Below are positions 7,917 to 16,447 of a stretch of DNA of 64,000 nucleotides, piece after piece. The stretch spans positions 496,001 through 560,000 of the forward strand of contig CAVSMR010000011.1 in NCBI GenBank assembly GCA_963729115.1, read 5' to 3'. A model generated the notes under the pieces. It had not been told where the DNA came from, did not search any database, and was given only the letters and a program-made list of their open reading frames with translations. Source of the DNA: Actinophytocola sp963729115 (GTDB taxonomy: Bacteria > Actinomycetota > Actinomycetes > Mycobacteriales > Pseudonocardiaceae). Position 1 is the first letter of the stretch. The number at the start of each line of letters is the position of its first letter. Made by a program: the position numbers and the translations under genes.

Positions 7917-10900
7917 TCAGATGTCGATCGTCGACTGGTCGACCCGGACGGAGGACTCCACCAGCCACGCCCGCCTCGGCTCGACCTTCTCCCCCATCAG
8001 CAGCTCGAGCGCGGACTCCGCGGCCTCGACGTCGTCGAGGGTGATCCGGCGGACCGAGCGCGTGGCCGGGTTCATCGTGGTGTCCCACAGCTCGTCCGCG
8101 TCCATCTCGCCCAGGCCCTTGAACCGCGGCACCGGCGTGACGATCTGCTTGCCCGCCTTCTCGAGCGCCGCGAGCTTGGTCTCCATCTCCCGCTGGGTGA
8201 AGGTGAAGTACGTCGCCGGGCTGCGCCCCTTCGTGGTGATCTTGTGCAGCGGCGGCATGGCGGCGAAGAGCCGGCCGTCCTCGATCACCGGGCGCATGTA
8301 CCGGGCGAACAGCGTGATCAGCAGGGTGCGGATGTGCGAACCGTCCACATCGGCGTCCGCCATCAGGATCACCCGGCCGTAGCGCATGGTCGACAGGTCG
8401 AACGTGCGCCCGCTGCCGGCCCCGAGCACCTGCACGATCGAGGCGATCTCCGCGTTGCGCAGCGTGTCGGCGAGGCTCGCCTTCTGCACGTTGAGTATCT
8501 TGCCGCGCAAGGGAAGCAGCGCCTGGTACTCCGACACCCGCGCGTGCCGTGCACTGTTGTGTACGAACACCCCGGCCTCGAGAGCGAAGTTGTGGTAGCC
8601 CTCGACGGTCAGGTCGAACACGTCCGCGGTCTCGTCGAGCGGCTCGACGGCCGCCACCGTGTGGTTGACCTGTGCGGCGGCATCCCGCAGCCGGGCGAAG
8701 TCGCCGTCGTAGTGCGCCAGGAGGCGATCGAAGCGGAATCCGGTCCTGGCCCACATCCGGCGGTCGGCGTCGTAGGCGGCGCCAAGTTCCGGATCCGCCA
8801 GCGTCAGGAATGCCGACAGTCGCTTGAGCGCGGCGATTCTGCGCCCGTTGTTCTGCTGGGCCACCCGCTCCTCGCGGGGCACGGTCGCCACGTATCGCGC
8901 GCGCCCAGCTTGCACACTCGCGAGATGACCCGTCGAAGGGTCGTTGAGCCGGCGGCGCATCCGCAGCGAATGCGCCGCGCCGAACTCGGGATGCCGGCGA
9001 TGCCAGTCGAGCACCGCGTCGCGCTGGCGCGCACGCTCCGCGGGGTCCGCGAACTGCTCCACCGTCTTGCCACGCCGCCAGGCGAGCAGGCACTCGTCCT
9101 GCCACTGCGCGCGAGACCGCACGCTCCACTCAGCGCGCCGTCCGGGATCGGCGAAGAACTGGCGGACTCGTTCCGCCGCCATCGCCCGATGCTCCGGGTG
9201 CGCCCAGTACTCGGCCTGACGCTGCTTCATGCGCTCGGCGTAGGCCGCCTTCTCGTCCTCACTCAGCGACGTGTACCAATCCTGGAAGCCCTGCTCGATC
9301 CGCGCACGGAACGCGGGGTCCTCGTTGCACGCGGCCAGCCGGGCGAGGCACGCCTCGCGGAACGCCGGGTCCTTCCACTGCTCGGTGAGCATCGCCGACT
9401 TGAACTCCTGGCCCGCGCCGGCCAGCCATGCCCGGTACCCCGCGTGCACGTGGTCGCCCATCATCGCCGCGTGCAGTGCGGCGTGGTCGTCCCATGTCAT
9501 GCGCCGGAGGTTGCGTGGATCGTTGTTGCGCTTGTCGACGTCCACGTGGTGGCGGACGGTGCCGTTCTCCGCGCTGTCCAGACCGTTCCGGAGGTTGTAC
9601 CCGTCGGAGACGTAGTGCGTGTATACCCAGTCCTCGCGGTCGTTCATCCACACGCGCTCGTACCCGTCGAGCTTGTCGCCCTTCGCCTTGGCCGACACCG
9701 AGCGGTACAACGGCATCAGGGAGTCCCCGGGGGCGAGCGCATCCGCACGCCGGTAGGAACCGTCGCGCAACCGGAACAGGTGGTCGGGTGTGCACCGCAC
9801 CGACTCGCCGTTGTCGAGCGTCACCCGCACGAGCGCCGCGGCGCGTTTGGTCAACCGTGGCTCGACCAACGGAGCGACCACCACTCGGCCGGCCTTGTTC
9901 GTGGCATACCCGAAATGCGTTACCCCGCGCCGCCAGTCCTCGGCCAGCTCGGCGAACGAGCGGCTCTGCCCGGACGCGAGAGCGACCTTCGTGTCGGCCG
10001 TGAAACACCCCAATGCGGAGTCGCCCTCCACGAGGAACAGCTCGCTGCGGTTGATTCCCGTGGCGCGGCAGTCGACGAGCTTGGGGGGCATGGCCGCGCC
10101 TTCCAGCGCGGTCTTGCGGCGGGCGGCGTCCTTCTGCTGCTTCTGGGCGAGCCGCACGCGGGAGGCGTCGACCACCTTCTGCAGCACGGTCTTCGCCTCG
10201 GTCTTGGTGCGGCGGTTCTCCGACCACGCCTTCACCTGCTGCTCGACGATGTTCTGCAGCACCTTGGTGATCCCGGCCGTGGACAGCTCGTCCTTGGTCT
10301 GCGAGGTGAACTGCGGCTCGGGCAGCCGCACGTGGACGACCGCGGTCATGCCCTCCTCGACGTCGTCCAGGGTCGGCGGGTCCTCCTTGGGCTTGAGCAG
10401 CCCGCGGGTCCGGCCGATGGCCTCGTTGACCGCCTTGACGACCGCGCGGTCGAACCCCCGCCGGTGCGTGCCGCCGTGCACGTTGCGGATCGTGTTGGTG
10501 AAGCACTCCACCGTGCGCTCGTAGCCGGTGCCCCACCGCAGCGCCACCTCGACCTCGGCCCGGCGCTCCACTTTGGACTGCATGACGCCGTTCTCGTCGG
10601 CCGCGTTCTCCCGGTAGGTGCCCTCGCCGATGATCATCAGCATGCCGGACACGGCCTTCTCGCCCGAGGGCGCGAGGAACTCGACCATGTCGGCGAGGCC
10701 GTTCGGGTAGGCGAACGTCTCCTCCTCGATGGCGCCCTCGGTGGCGTTGCGCAGCACGTAGGCGACGCCGGGGACGAGGAACGCCGTGTTGCGCAGCTTC
10801 GCGCGCACGGCCTCGATGTTCAGCGCCGCGGTCGACTCGAAGTAGCGCGCGTCGTACCAGTAGCGGATCGAGGTGCCGGTCCGCTCGCCGCGCTTCATCT

Positions 10901-11420
10901 TCCGCTCGACCTGCAGGCCGGACTGCTTCTTGAACTTGGCCTTCGGGCCCGGGCCGTCGAACACGCCGGGCACGCCGCGCGCGAACGACATCTGGTGGAC
11001 CATGCCGTCGCGCTTCACGGTGACGTCGAACCGGTGGGACAGCGCGTTGACCGCCGACGCGCCGACGCCGTGCAGGCCACCGGAGGTCTTGTAGCCGGAG
11101 CCGCCGAACTTGCCGCCCGCGTGCAGCCGGGTGAGCACGAGCTCGACGCCGGAGAGCTTGGACTTCGCGTGCACCCCGGTGGGGATGCCCCGGCCGTCGT
11201 CGTCGACCTGGACGCTGCCGTCGGCGTGCAGGATGACCACGACGCGGCTCGCGTGGCCGGCCACGCCCTCGTCGGTGGAGTTGTCGACGATCTCGTTGAA
11301 GAGGTGGTTGATGCCGCGGCCGTCGGTCGACCCGATGTACATGCCGGGGCGCTTGCGCACCGCCTCGAGTCCCTCGAGGTGCGTAAGATCGTCGGCCCCG
11401 TACAGCGTCTCCGCAGTCAC
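7917..11420 (-). CDS. parE: Type IIA DNA topoisomerase subunit B (ParE/GyrB-like) with intein
   Basis: ATPase subunit of the ParE/ParC topoisomerase. The precursor is 1167 residues and the spliced protein about 683. The N-terminus holds the GHKL ATPase elements (NEIVDNSTDE, DDDGRGIP, GGLHGVGASAVNALS). The TOPRIM domain carries LVEGDSALG, interrupted directly after this motif by an intein (residues 472-955), and resumes with SARHARVSEYQALLPLRGKILN; DADVDGSHI follows. The GTG at 11420 is the likely start, because AGGAG lies six bases upstream; a TTG at 11426 abuts that site and is less plausible. Without splicing the TOPRIM active site would be split, so the intein must be active if the enzyme is used. 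Confidence 0.92.
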   Translation of the reverse strand: MTAETLYGADDLTHLEGLEAVRKRPGMYIGSTDGRGINHLFNEIVDNSTDEGVAGHASRVVVILHADGSVQVDDDGRGIPTGVHAKSKLSGVELVLTRLHAGGKFGGSGYKTSGGLHGVGASAVNALSHRFDVTVKRDGMVHQMSFARGVPGVFDGPGPKAKFKKQSGLQVERKMKRGERTGTSIRYWYDARYFESTAALNIEAVRAKLRNTAFLVPGVAYVLRNATEGAIEEETFAYPNGLADMVEFLAPSGEKAVSGMLMIIGEGTYRENAADENGVMQSKVERRAEVEVALRWGTGYERTVECFTNTIRNVHGGTHRRGFDRAVVKAVNEAIGRTRGLLKPKEDPPTLDDVEEGMTAVVHVRLPEPQFTSQTKDELSTAGITKVLQNIVEQQVKAWSENRRTKTEAKTVLQKVVDASRVRLAQKQQKDAARRKTALEGAAMPPKLVDCRATGINRSELFLVEGDSALGCFTADTKVALASGQSRSFAELAEDWRRGVTHFGYATNKAGRVVVAPLVEPRLTKRAAALVRVTLDNGESVRCTPDHLFRLRDGSYRRADALAPGDSLMPLYRSVSAKAKGDKLDGYERVWMNDREDWVYTHYVSDGYNLRNGLDSAENGTVRHHVDVDKRNNDPRNLRRMTWDDHAALHAAMMGDHVHAGYRAWLAGAGQEFKSAMLTEQWKDPAFREACLARLAACNEDPAFRARIEQGFQDWYTSLSEDEKAAYAERMKQRQAEYWAHPEHRAMAAERVRQFFADPGRRAEWSVRSRAQWQDECLLAWRRGKTVEQFADPAERARQRDAVLDWHRRHPEFGAAHSLRMRRRLNDPSTGHLASVQAGRARYVATVPREERVAQQNNGRRIAALKRLSAFLTLADPELGAAYDADRRMWARTGFRFDRLLAHYDGDFARLRDAAAQVNHTVAAVEPLDETADVFDLTVEGYHNFALEAGVFVHNSARHARVSEYQALLPLRGKILNVQKASLADTLRNAEIASIVQVLGAGSGRTFDLSTMRYGRVILMADADVDGSHIRTLLITLFARYMRPVIEDGRLFAAMPPLHKITTKGRSPATYFTFTQREMETKLAALEKAGKQIVTPVPRFKGLGEMDADELWDTTMNPATRSVRRITLDDVEAAESALELLMGEKVEPRRAWLVESSVRVDQSTIDI
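8556..10007 (-). mobile_element. HNH-type intein inserted in ParE at EGDSALG/SAR
   Basis: An in-frame 484-residue protein-splicing element. It begins with Cys in CFTADTKVALASG (block A), has a block-B-like CTPDHLFRL, and ends with a block-F-like DLTVEGYHNFALEAG and the terminal VHN; the +1 extein residue is Ser. The middle carries RHHVDVDKRNNDPRNL, a good HNH homing-endonuclease motif (about 9480-9560), rather than the LAGLIDADG pair. Residues after it (WKDPAFREA, NEDPAFRARIEQ, WAHPEHRAMA, FADPGRRAE, ADPAERARQ) form short repeated helical units that may be NUMOD-like DNA-binding modules. Insertion into the TOPRIM active site matches the habit of inteins to target essential conserved residues. 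Confidence 0.9.
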
Positions 11421-11580
11421 CCTCAACTCCTGAAATATCGGCGCCGCTCAAGATCGACATACCTGTCGTCGGCGTGCACCACCGTAGAGAAGCGTATCCG
11501 CCACCACCGACATCCCCCGGGATTTGCCCGTGCCGTTTCCGCGCCGGGCCGGGCGTGGCCCTGGCTACCTGCGCTTTTCG
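11421..11580. promoter_or_regulatory. Intergenic region upstream of parE
   Basis: About 160 bases between parE (leftward) and the end of the SDR gene. It contains the AGGAG that serves parE and must hold the promoter of the parE-parC operon. I see no convincing -35/-10 pair and no strong hairpin in it. Confidence 0.3.
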
Positions 11581-12312
11581 TCAGCCGCGGCCGACATAGG
11601 GCATCGCCGTGGCCATCAGGGTGACGAACTGCACGTTGGCCGACAGTGGGAGCGCCGCCATGTGCGCCACCAGCTCCCCCACGTGCACCGCGTCCATGGT
11701 CGGTTCCGGGCGCAGGCTGCCGTCGGCCTGCGGGGTCCCGGTGGCCATGGCGGCGGTCATGTCGGTGGCCGCGTTGCCGATGTCGAGCTGGCTCACGGCG
11801 ATGTCGTGCGCGCGGCCCTCCAGCGCGAGTGCCTTCGTCAGCCCGGTGATCGCGTGCTTCGTCGCGGTGTAGGCCACCGCGTACGGCCGCGGCACGTGCG
11901 CGGAGATCGAGCCGTTGTTGATGATCCGCCCGCCGCGCGGGTCCTGTGCGGCCATGATCCGGAACGCCGCGCGCGCGCAGCGGAACGAGCCGGTGAGGTT
12001 GGTGTCCACCACGGCCTGCCAGTCCTCATCGGACACGTCCGGTACCGGCGCGCCCCGGCCGAACACGCCGGCGTTGTTGACCAGGAGGTCGAGCCGGCCG
12101 TACCGCGCCGACACGTGGTCGAACAGGGCGGCCACGGCGGTGGGCTCGGTCACGTCGGCCACGAACGGGTCCGCGCCGGCGACCGCCTCGAGAGACGCCC
12201 GGGTGCGGCCGGCGACCACCACGCGGTGGCCGGCTCCGAGCAGTGCCGCCGCGATCACCCGGCCGAGACCGGACCCGCCACCGGTGACGACGGCGACCTT
12301 CGATGTCGACAA
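11581..12312 (-). CDS. Short-chain dehydrogenase/reductase
   Basis: A 243-residue classical SDR, NAD(P)-dependent oxidoreductase. It has the Rossmann motif VTGGGSGLG (about residues 9-17), NNAG (about 81-84), a catalytic Ser in NNGSISAH, and YTATK with the catalytic Tyr and Lys (about residue 153). The start I chose is TTG at 12312, which has GGGAGG five bases upstream; no ATG or GTG fits the conserved N-terminus. The substrate is unknown. It is divergent from the HAD hydrolase gene, which starts 54 bases away, so the two may share a regulatory region. Confidence 0.85.
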   Translation of the reverse strand: MSTSKVAVVTGGGSGLGRVIAAALLGAGHRVVVAGRTRASLEAVAGADPFVADVTEPTAVAALFDHVSARYGRLDLLVNNAGVFGRGAPVPDVSDEDWQAVVDTNLTGSFRCARAAFRIMAAQDPRGGRIINNGSISAHVPRPYAVAYTATKHAITGLTKALALEGRAHDIAVSQLDIGNAATDMTAAMATGTPQADGSLRPEPTMDAVHVGELVAHMAALPLSANVQFVTLMATAMPYVGRG

Positions 12313-12366
12313 GACGGCCTCCCTCAAGTAGGCAGGAACCTCACGCCGGATGAAGGGTGGCACGGG

Positions 12367-13062
12367 ATGGACGGGATCCGGGTGATTGCCTGCGACATCT
12401 TCGGCACGACCGTCGACTGGTACCGCGGCGTCGCCGAGCGGGTGGCCGACCTGCTGCCGGACGCCGACGCGGGCGTGTTCACGAGCCAGTGGCGGGAGAA
12501 GTACCTGCCCTCGATGGCCAACGTCCGGGAGGGCCGCCGCGGCTGGGCCTACCTGGACACGCTGCACCGCGAGTCGCTCGACGAGCTGCTCGAACGGCAC
12601 GGCCTCGACCCGGACGAGGACACCCGCCGCCGGCTCGTGCGGGCCTGGCACCGGCTGCCGGCCTGGCCGGACTCGGTCGAGGGCCTGACCCGGCTGCGTG
12701 ACCGGTACGTCACGGCCGCCCTGTCCAACGGCGGCTTCGCGCTGCTGACGAACCTGGTCAAGGACGCGCACCTGCCGTTCGACTGCATCCTGTCCGCCGA
12801 GCTTGCCCGCAACTACAAGCCGGACCCGTCGGTGTACCGGACCGCGACGCGCCTGCTGGAGGTCGAGCCGGCCGAGGTCCTCATGGTGGCCGCGCACGGC
12901 TGGGACCTCGACGGCGCGCGTGCGGCGGGCCTGCGCACGGCGTTCGTGGAGCGCCCCGCGGAGAAGGGCCCGGACCACCCCGCGGACCGTGCCGGGGACG
13001 TCGCCGCCGACCTGTCGGCCGGCAGCTTCCCCGAGCTGGCCGACCTGCTCAGCCGGGCGTGA
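12367..13062 (+). CDS. HAD-superfamily hydrolase (haloacid dehalogenase type II-like)
   Basis: A 231-residue cytoplasmic HAD hydrolase. The nucleophile motif reads VIACDIFGTTVDWY (Asp near residue 10), followed by a helical cap, motif II in ALSNGG (about residue 120), a Lys in NYKPDPSVY, and the last acidic motif in AAHGWDLDGARAAG. This spacing matches type II haloacid dehalogenases, though many relatives are phosphatases. ATG at 12367 has a purine-rich stretch (AAGGGTGG) before it. Its 3' end overlaps the convergent membrane-protein gene by 14 bases. Confidence 0.85.
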   Translation: MDGIRVIACDIFGTTVDWYRGVAERVADLLPDADAGVFTSQWREKYLPSMANVREGRRGWAYLDTLHRESLDELLERHGLDPDEDTRRRLVRAWHRLPAWPDSVEGLTRLRDRYVTAALSNGGFALLTNLVKDAHLPFDCILSAELARNYKPDPSVYRTATRLLEVEPAEVLMVAAHGWDLDGARAAGLRTAFVERPAEKGPDHPADRAGDVAADLSAGSFPELADLLSRA

Positions 13063-13984
13063 GCCGCCGCGGCCCGATGAACGCGGCCACGCCGCTGAGC
13101 GCGTAGCCGAGCGCCGGGCCGTACGCGCCGAGGCTGAGGCCCTCGCCGCCCTCGAACAGGTCCTGCAGCGCGTAGAGGTGCACGCCGGCCATCACGAGCA
13201 GGATCAGCCCGGCGATCCGGCGGAACATCGCGAGGCCCGTCTTGACCATCAACAGCACGACGACGAGCGCGCCGACCGCGATGCCGATCGTGGTGAGCTC
13301 CTGGCGGGAGAAACCGCCCTTCTCCTCGCCGAACAACCCGGCGGCCGGCCCGACGCCGTAACGCACCAGCAGGTAGCCGACGCCGAGGATCGCGAGCCCG
13401 GCGAAGAGCGCCTTGCCGGCGACCGACTCGATCACCGACACGATCGCGAGCACGATGCCGAGCGCCGCGAGCGGGTAGCTGAACAGGACGAGGTACCAGC
13501 CGCCGAAGCCCTGCGCGTTCGCCTCGGTCGCGATGTCCCACAGCTGCGGCAGCGACAGCGCCTTGCCGCCCGCGGCGGACGCGGACACCCACGGCAGCAC
13601 GAGCATGCACAGCAGCTGGACCGCGATGCCGACGAGGCTGAGCAGCAGGCCGAGCCCGGGCAGCCGGAACCGGAACCCGCCCTCGTCCGGGTACATCTCC
13701 TGCGCGGACGGTCGCTGGGGTGGCCGCGGCTGTTGTTGCTGCGCCGGCCGCTGCCCGTACGGGTCCCTGGCGTAGGGATCCTGGGCGTACGGGTCCTGGC
13801 CGTAGGAGTCCCGGCCGTACGGGTCCTGGCCGTAGGGATCCCGGCCGTAGGGGTCTTGTTGTCTGTCCCCGTACTGCGGCTCGTCGTACTGGGGCGGCTG
13901 CTGGTACTGCCGCGTGGGGTACTGCTGGCGCCGGCGCGGGTCCGGCGGCCCTGGCTCACCCTGGTACGGGCCGGAGGGGGACAT
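13049..13984 (-). CDS. Integral membrane protein with N-terminal DPYGQ repeats
   Basis: A 311-residue protein of unknown function. The first 100 residues are a disordered, Pro/Gln/Tyr-rich cytoplasmic tail containing seven five-residue repeats of the type DPYGR/DPYGQ (residues 44-78). After it come about five or six hydrophobic segments (LPGLGLLLSLVGIAVQLLCM, YLVLFSYPLAALGIVLAIV, GIAVGALVVVLLMV and others). Tyr/Pro/Gln-rich tails like this are common on actinobacterial membrane proteins. It ends 14 bases inside the convergent HAD gene. No function is proposed. Confidence 0.75.
   Translation of the reverse strand: MSPSGPYQGEPGPPDPRRRQQYPTRQYQQPPQYDEPQYGDRQQDPYGRDPYGQDPYGRDSYGQDPYAQDPYARDPYGQRPAQQQQPRPPQRPSAQEMYPDEGGFRFRLPGLGLLLSLVGIAVQLLCMLVLPWVSASAAGGKALSLPQLWDIATEANAQGFGGWYLVLFSYPLAALGIVLAIVSVIESVAGKALFAGLAILGVGYLLVRYGVGPAAGLFGEEKGGFSRQELTTIGIAVGALVVVLLMVKTGLAMFRRIAGLILLVMAGVHLYALQDLFEGGEGLSLGAYGPALGYALSGVAAFIGPRRLTPG
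13751..13855 (-). repeat. Seven tandem DPYGR/DPYGQ codon repeats
   Basis: Seven 15-base units encode DPYGR, DPYGQ, DPYGR, DSYGQ, DPYAQ, DPYAR and DPYGQ in the N-terminal tail of the membrane protein. The units differ mostly at single bases, so the copy number may vary between strains. Confidence 0.85.
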
Positions 13985-14020
13985 GCGGGCACCGTACCGG
14001 CCGTACCCGTGTGCGCAAGG

Positions 14021-14872
14021 TCAGCCCGGCGCGGACTCCGCCCAGAAACCGCGCACGAGGTCGGCGAACTCCTCCGCGCGCTCGATCTGCGGCATGTGCC
14101 CGGTGTCCGCGAACAGGTGCGTACGCGCGTGCGGCAGCAGGCGCTTCGCGGCCTCCAGGTGCGCGGCCGGGAGGACGAGATCGTCGCTGCCCCACACCAC
14201 GAGCGTGGGCACGGCCGCCGCCGCGGTGGCCGCGATCAGCGCGTCGCGCCACGGCCGGCGCACGCCACGGAAGGTGCCGAGCGAACGCGTCAGCTCCAGC
14301 ATCACCGCCGCGCCGTGCGGGCGGCGGGCCAGCTGCAGCGCGCGCTCCACCCGGGCCTCGGTGACGAAGCTGCGGTTGCGGAAGATCGCCTGCTCCATGC
14401 GCCGCGCACCGTCCCGGGACGGGCGCAGCAGCAGCCTGCCGAGCGGGCGCAGCGCGAGGACGCGCAGCGCGATCGTCACCTCGCGGCCGAACCCGGCGCT
14501 GTCGACGAGCACGAGGCTGCGCACGCGGTCGGGGTAGCGCAGCGCGAGCAGCATGGCCACCGCGCCGCCGAGCGAGTTGCCGATCAGGTGCGCCGGGCGG
14601 GTCTCGCCGAGCTGGTCGAGGACCTCGGCCACCGCGTCGGTGATGGCGGGCAGCGTGCTCTTGCCGGGCAGCGGGTCGGACTCGCCGAAGCCGGCCAGGT
14701 CGATGCTGTAGACGCGGTGGTCGTCGTCGAGCAGGTCGTGCTGGTCGGCGAAGTCGTCGAGGCTGCGGGCGATGCCGTGCAGCATGACCACCGGCGGGTT
14801 CGCGGGGTCGCCGGTCGCGCGGTAGCGGACGGCGCGGCCGTCGAGGCGGACCGTTTCGGCGGTGACCGTCAC
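14021..14872 (-). CDS. Alpha/beta hydrolase coupled to the EthA-like monooxygenase
   Basis: A 283-residue alpha/beta-hydrolase-fold protein. It has the oxyanion region MLHGIARS, the nucleophile elbow GNSLGG (Ser near residue 100), an acid in WGSDDLV (about 230) and the catalytic His in FADTGHMPQIE (about 259). The GTG at 14872 overlaps the stop of the upstream monooxygenase by four bases (GTGA), so the two are co-translated. A hydrolase next to a Baeyer-Villiger enzyme often opens the ester or lactone the oxygenase makes; that pairing is inferred here, and the true substrate is unknown. Confidence 0.85.
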   Translation of the reverse strand: MTVTAETVRLDGRAVRYRATGDPANPPVVMLHGIARSLDDFADQHDLLDDDHRVYSIDLAGFGESDPLPGKSTLPAITDAVAEVLDQLGETRPAHLIGNSLGGAVAMLLALRYPDRVRSLVLVDSAGFGREVTIALRVLALRPLGRLLLRPSRDGARRMEQAIFRNRSFVTEARVERALQLARRPHGAAVMLELTRSLGTFRGVRRPWRDALIAATAAAAVPTLVVWGSDDLVLPAAHLEAAKRLLPHARTHLFADTGHMPQIERAEEFADLVRGFWAESAPG

Positions 14873-16377
14873 GCGTGCTGCCCGGACAGGACGGTGGCGG
14901 GGGCGCGGTCGAACCGCATGTCGTCGTCGATCGGGCCGTAGCGCATCAGCAGCACGTCGCGCGGGTAGTTCTGGTGCAGCCGCCACGGCGTGGCCGGCCC
15001 CTGCTTGGGCAGCTTGTCGATGCTGCGCAGCACGTACCCGGATTTGAGGTCCACGAGCGGCACGGTCGCCTCGGTGCCGGCGGGCGGGCGCGGGGTCGCG
15101 ACCGCGTAGCCCCGCGCGGCCATGTGGTTGAGCAGCCGGCAGACGTAGCGGGCCACGAGGTCGCTCTTGAGCGTCCAGGAGGCGTTCGTGTAGCCGACGG
15201 TGAGCGCGAAGTTCGGCACGCCGGAGAGCATCATCCCCTTGTACGCCAGGGTGTTCCCGAGCGCGATCTCGTCGCCGTCCACGGTCAGGGTCATGCCGCC
15301 GACGGGCAGCAGGTTCAGCCCGGTCGCGGTGATCACGATGTCCGCGGGCAGGTGCTCGCCGGAGGCGGTGGTGACGCCGTCGGGGGTGAAGCCGGTGATC
15401 GTGTCGGTGACGATCGAGGCGCGGCCGCCGCGGACCGCCTTGAACAGGTCGCCGTCCGGGACGAAGCACAGGCGCTGGTCCCACGGGTCGTAGCTGGGCG
15501 CGAAGTGCGTGTCGACGTCGTAGCCGGCTGGCAGCAGGGACGCCGCGCCCTTGCGCAGCAACGACTTCATCAGCTTCGGCGCGCGGCGGGACAGCTGGAA
15601 CAGCACCTGCGCGCCGAGCACGTTCTTCCACCGCAGCAGCGGGTAGAGCACGCGGTCGGGCACGCGGCCGCGCAGCTTCTCCGCGAGCGGGTCCTTCTCC
15701 GGCAGCGCCAGCACGTAGCTCGGCGAACGCTGCAGCATCGTGACGTGCTCGGCGGTGGCGGCCATGGCCGGCACGAGCGTCACCGCCGTCGCGCCGCTGC
15801 CGATGACGACGACCCGCTTGCCCGCGTAGTCGAGGTCCTCGGGCCAGTGCTGCGGGTGGACGACGGGGCCGGCGAACTCGCCGATGCCGGGCAGGTCCGG
15901 GGTGTAGCCCTGGTCGTAGCGGTAGTAGCCGGAGCAGACGAACAGGAAGGCGCACGTGAGCGTGACGTCGCCGTCCGGGGTCCGCGCGTGCACGGTCCAC
16001 CGGTTGTCCTGTGTGGACCATTCGGCGCCGGTCACCTCGTGCCGGAAGCGGACCAGCTCGTCGACCCGGAACCGGCGGGCGGTGTCGCGGACGTACGTGC
16101 GGATCGCCGGGCCGTCGGCGATGGCCTTGGCCTGGTTCCACGGCCGGAACGAGTAGCCGAGGGTGTACATGTCCGAGTCGGAGCGGACGCCGGGGTAGCG
16201 GAACAGGTCCCAGGTGCCGCCGATCGCCTCGCGTGACTCGAGGATCGCGACACTCCGGCCGGGGGACTCGCGCCGCAGGTGGCAGGCGGCGCCGATGCCG
16301 GAGAGCCCGGCACCCACGATCAGCACATCGACATGTTCCGGAGCGTGCTCCATGGACTCCTCAGCCATGCCGGCCAC
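14869..16377 (-). CDS. ethA: EthA-like Baeyer-Villiger flavin monooxygenase
   Basis: Up to 502 residues, FAD- and NADPH-dependent. FAD site VGAGLSGIGA, a stretch GGTWDLFRYPGVRSDSDMYT almost the same as mycobacterial EthA, the second dinucleotide site VIGSGATAVTLVPA, and later SYDPWDQRLC and VGYTNASWTLK also follow EthA closely. EthA oxidises ketones to esters and activates thioamide drugs such as ethionamide. The divergent regulator gene is an EthR relative, which supports orthology. The start is uncertain: ATGs at 16377, 16368 and 16353 are in frame, and the last (MEHAPEHVDV) best matches the length of mycobacterial EthA and has GAGGAG just before it, though very close. Confidence 0.9.
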   Translation of the reverse strand: MAGMAEESMEHAPEHVDVLIVGAGLSGIGAACHLRRESPGRSVAILESREAIGGTWDLFRYPGVRSDSDMYTLGYSFRPWNQAKAIADGPAIRTYVRDTARRFRVDELVRFRHEVTGAEWSTQDNRWTVHARTPDGDVTLTCAFLFVCSGYYRYDQGYTPDLPGIGEFAGPVVHPQHWPEDLDYAGKRVVVIGSGATAVTLVPAMAATAEHVTMLQRSPSYVLALPEKDPLAEKLRGRVPDRVLYPLLRWKNVLGAQVLFQLSRRAPKLMKSLLRKGAASLLPAGYDVDTHFAPSYDPWDQRLCFVPDGDLFKAVRGGRASIVTDTITGFTPDGVTTASGEHLPADIVITATGLNLLPVGGMTLTVDGDEIALGNTLAYKGMMLSGVPNFALTVGYTNASWTLKSDLVARYVCRLLNHMAARGYAVATPRPPAGTEATVPLVDLKSGYVLRSIDKLPKQGPATPWRLHQNYPRDVLLMRYGPIDDDMRFDRAPATVLSGQHA

Positions 16378-16381
16378 GGTA

Positions 16382-16416
16382 TCGACACCATGTCGAGTCA
16401 GTCAACGCACTGTTGA
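16382..16416. promoter_or_regulatory. Candidate EthR operator between ethA and ethR
   Basis: Two short inverted repeats lie in the 70-base divergent gap: TCGACA-cca-TGTCGA (16382-16396) and TCAAC-gcact-GTTGA (16402-16416). The mycobacterial ethA-ethR gap is known to hold a long EthR operator with similar TGTCGA and GTTGA elements; assigning the same role here is inference. The first repeat almost touches the longest ethA start, which argues for a shorter EthA. Confidence 0.5.
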
Positions 16417-16447
16417 GCCGCGCCGGGACCGGCGGTAGCGTGGCCGC

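Noticed and set aside
5591..8044. Long plus-strand frame opposite parC
   Set aside because: It is a shadow of the high third-position GC of parC and has no recognisable motif.
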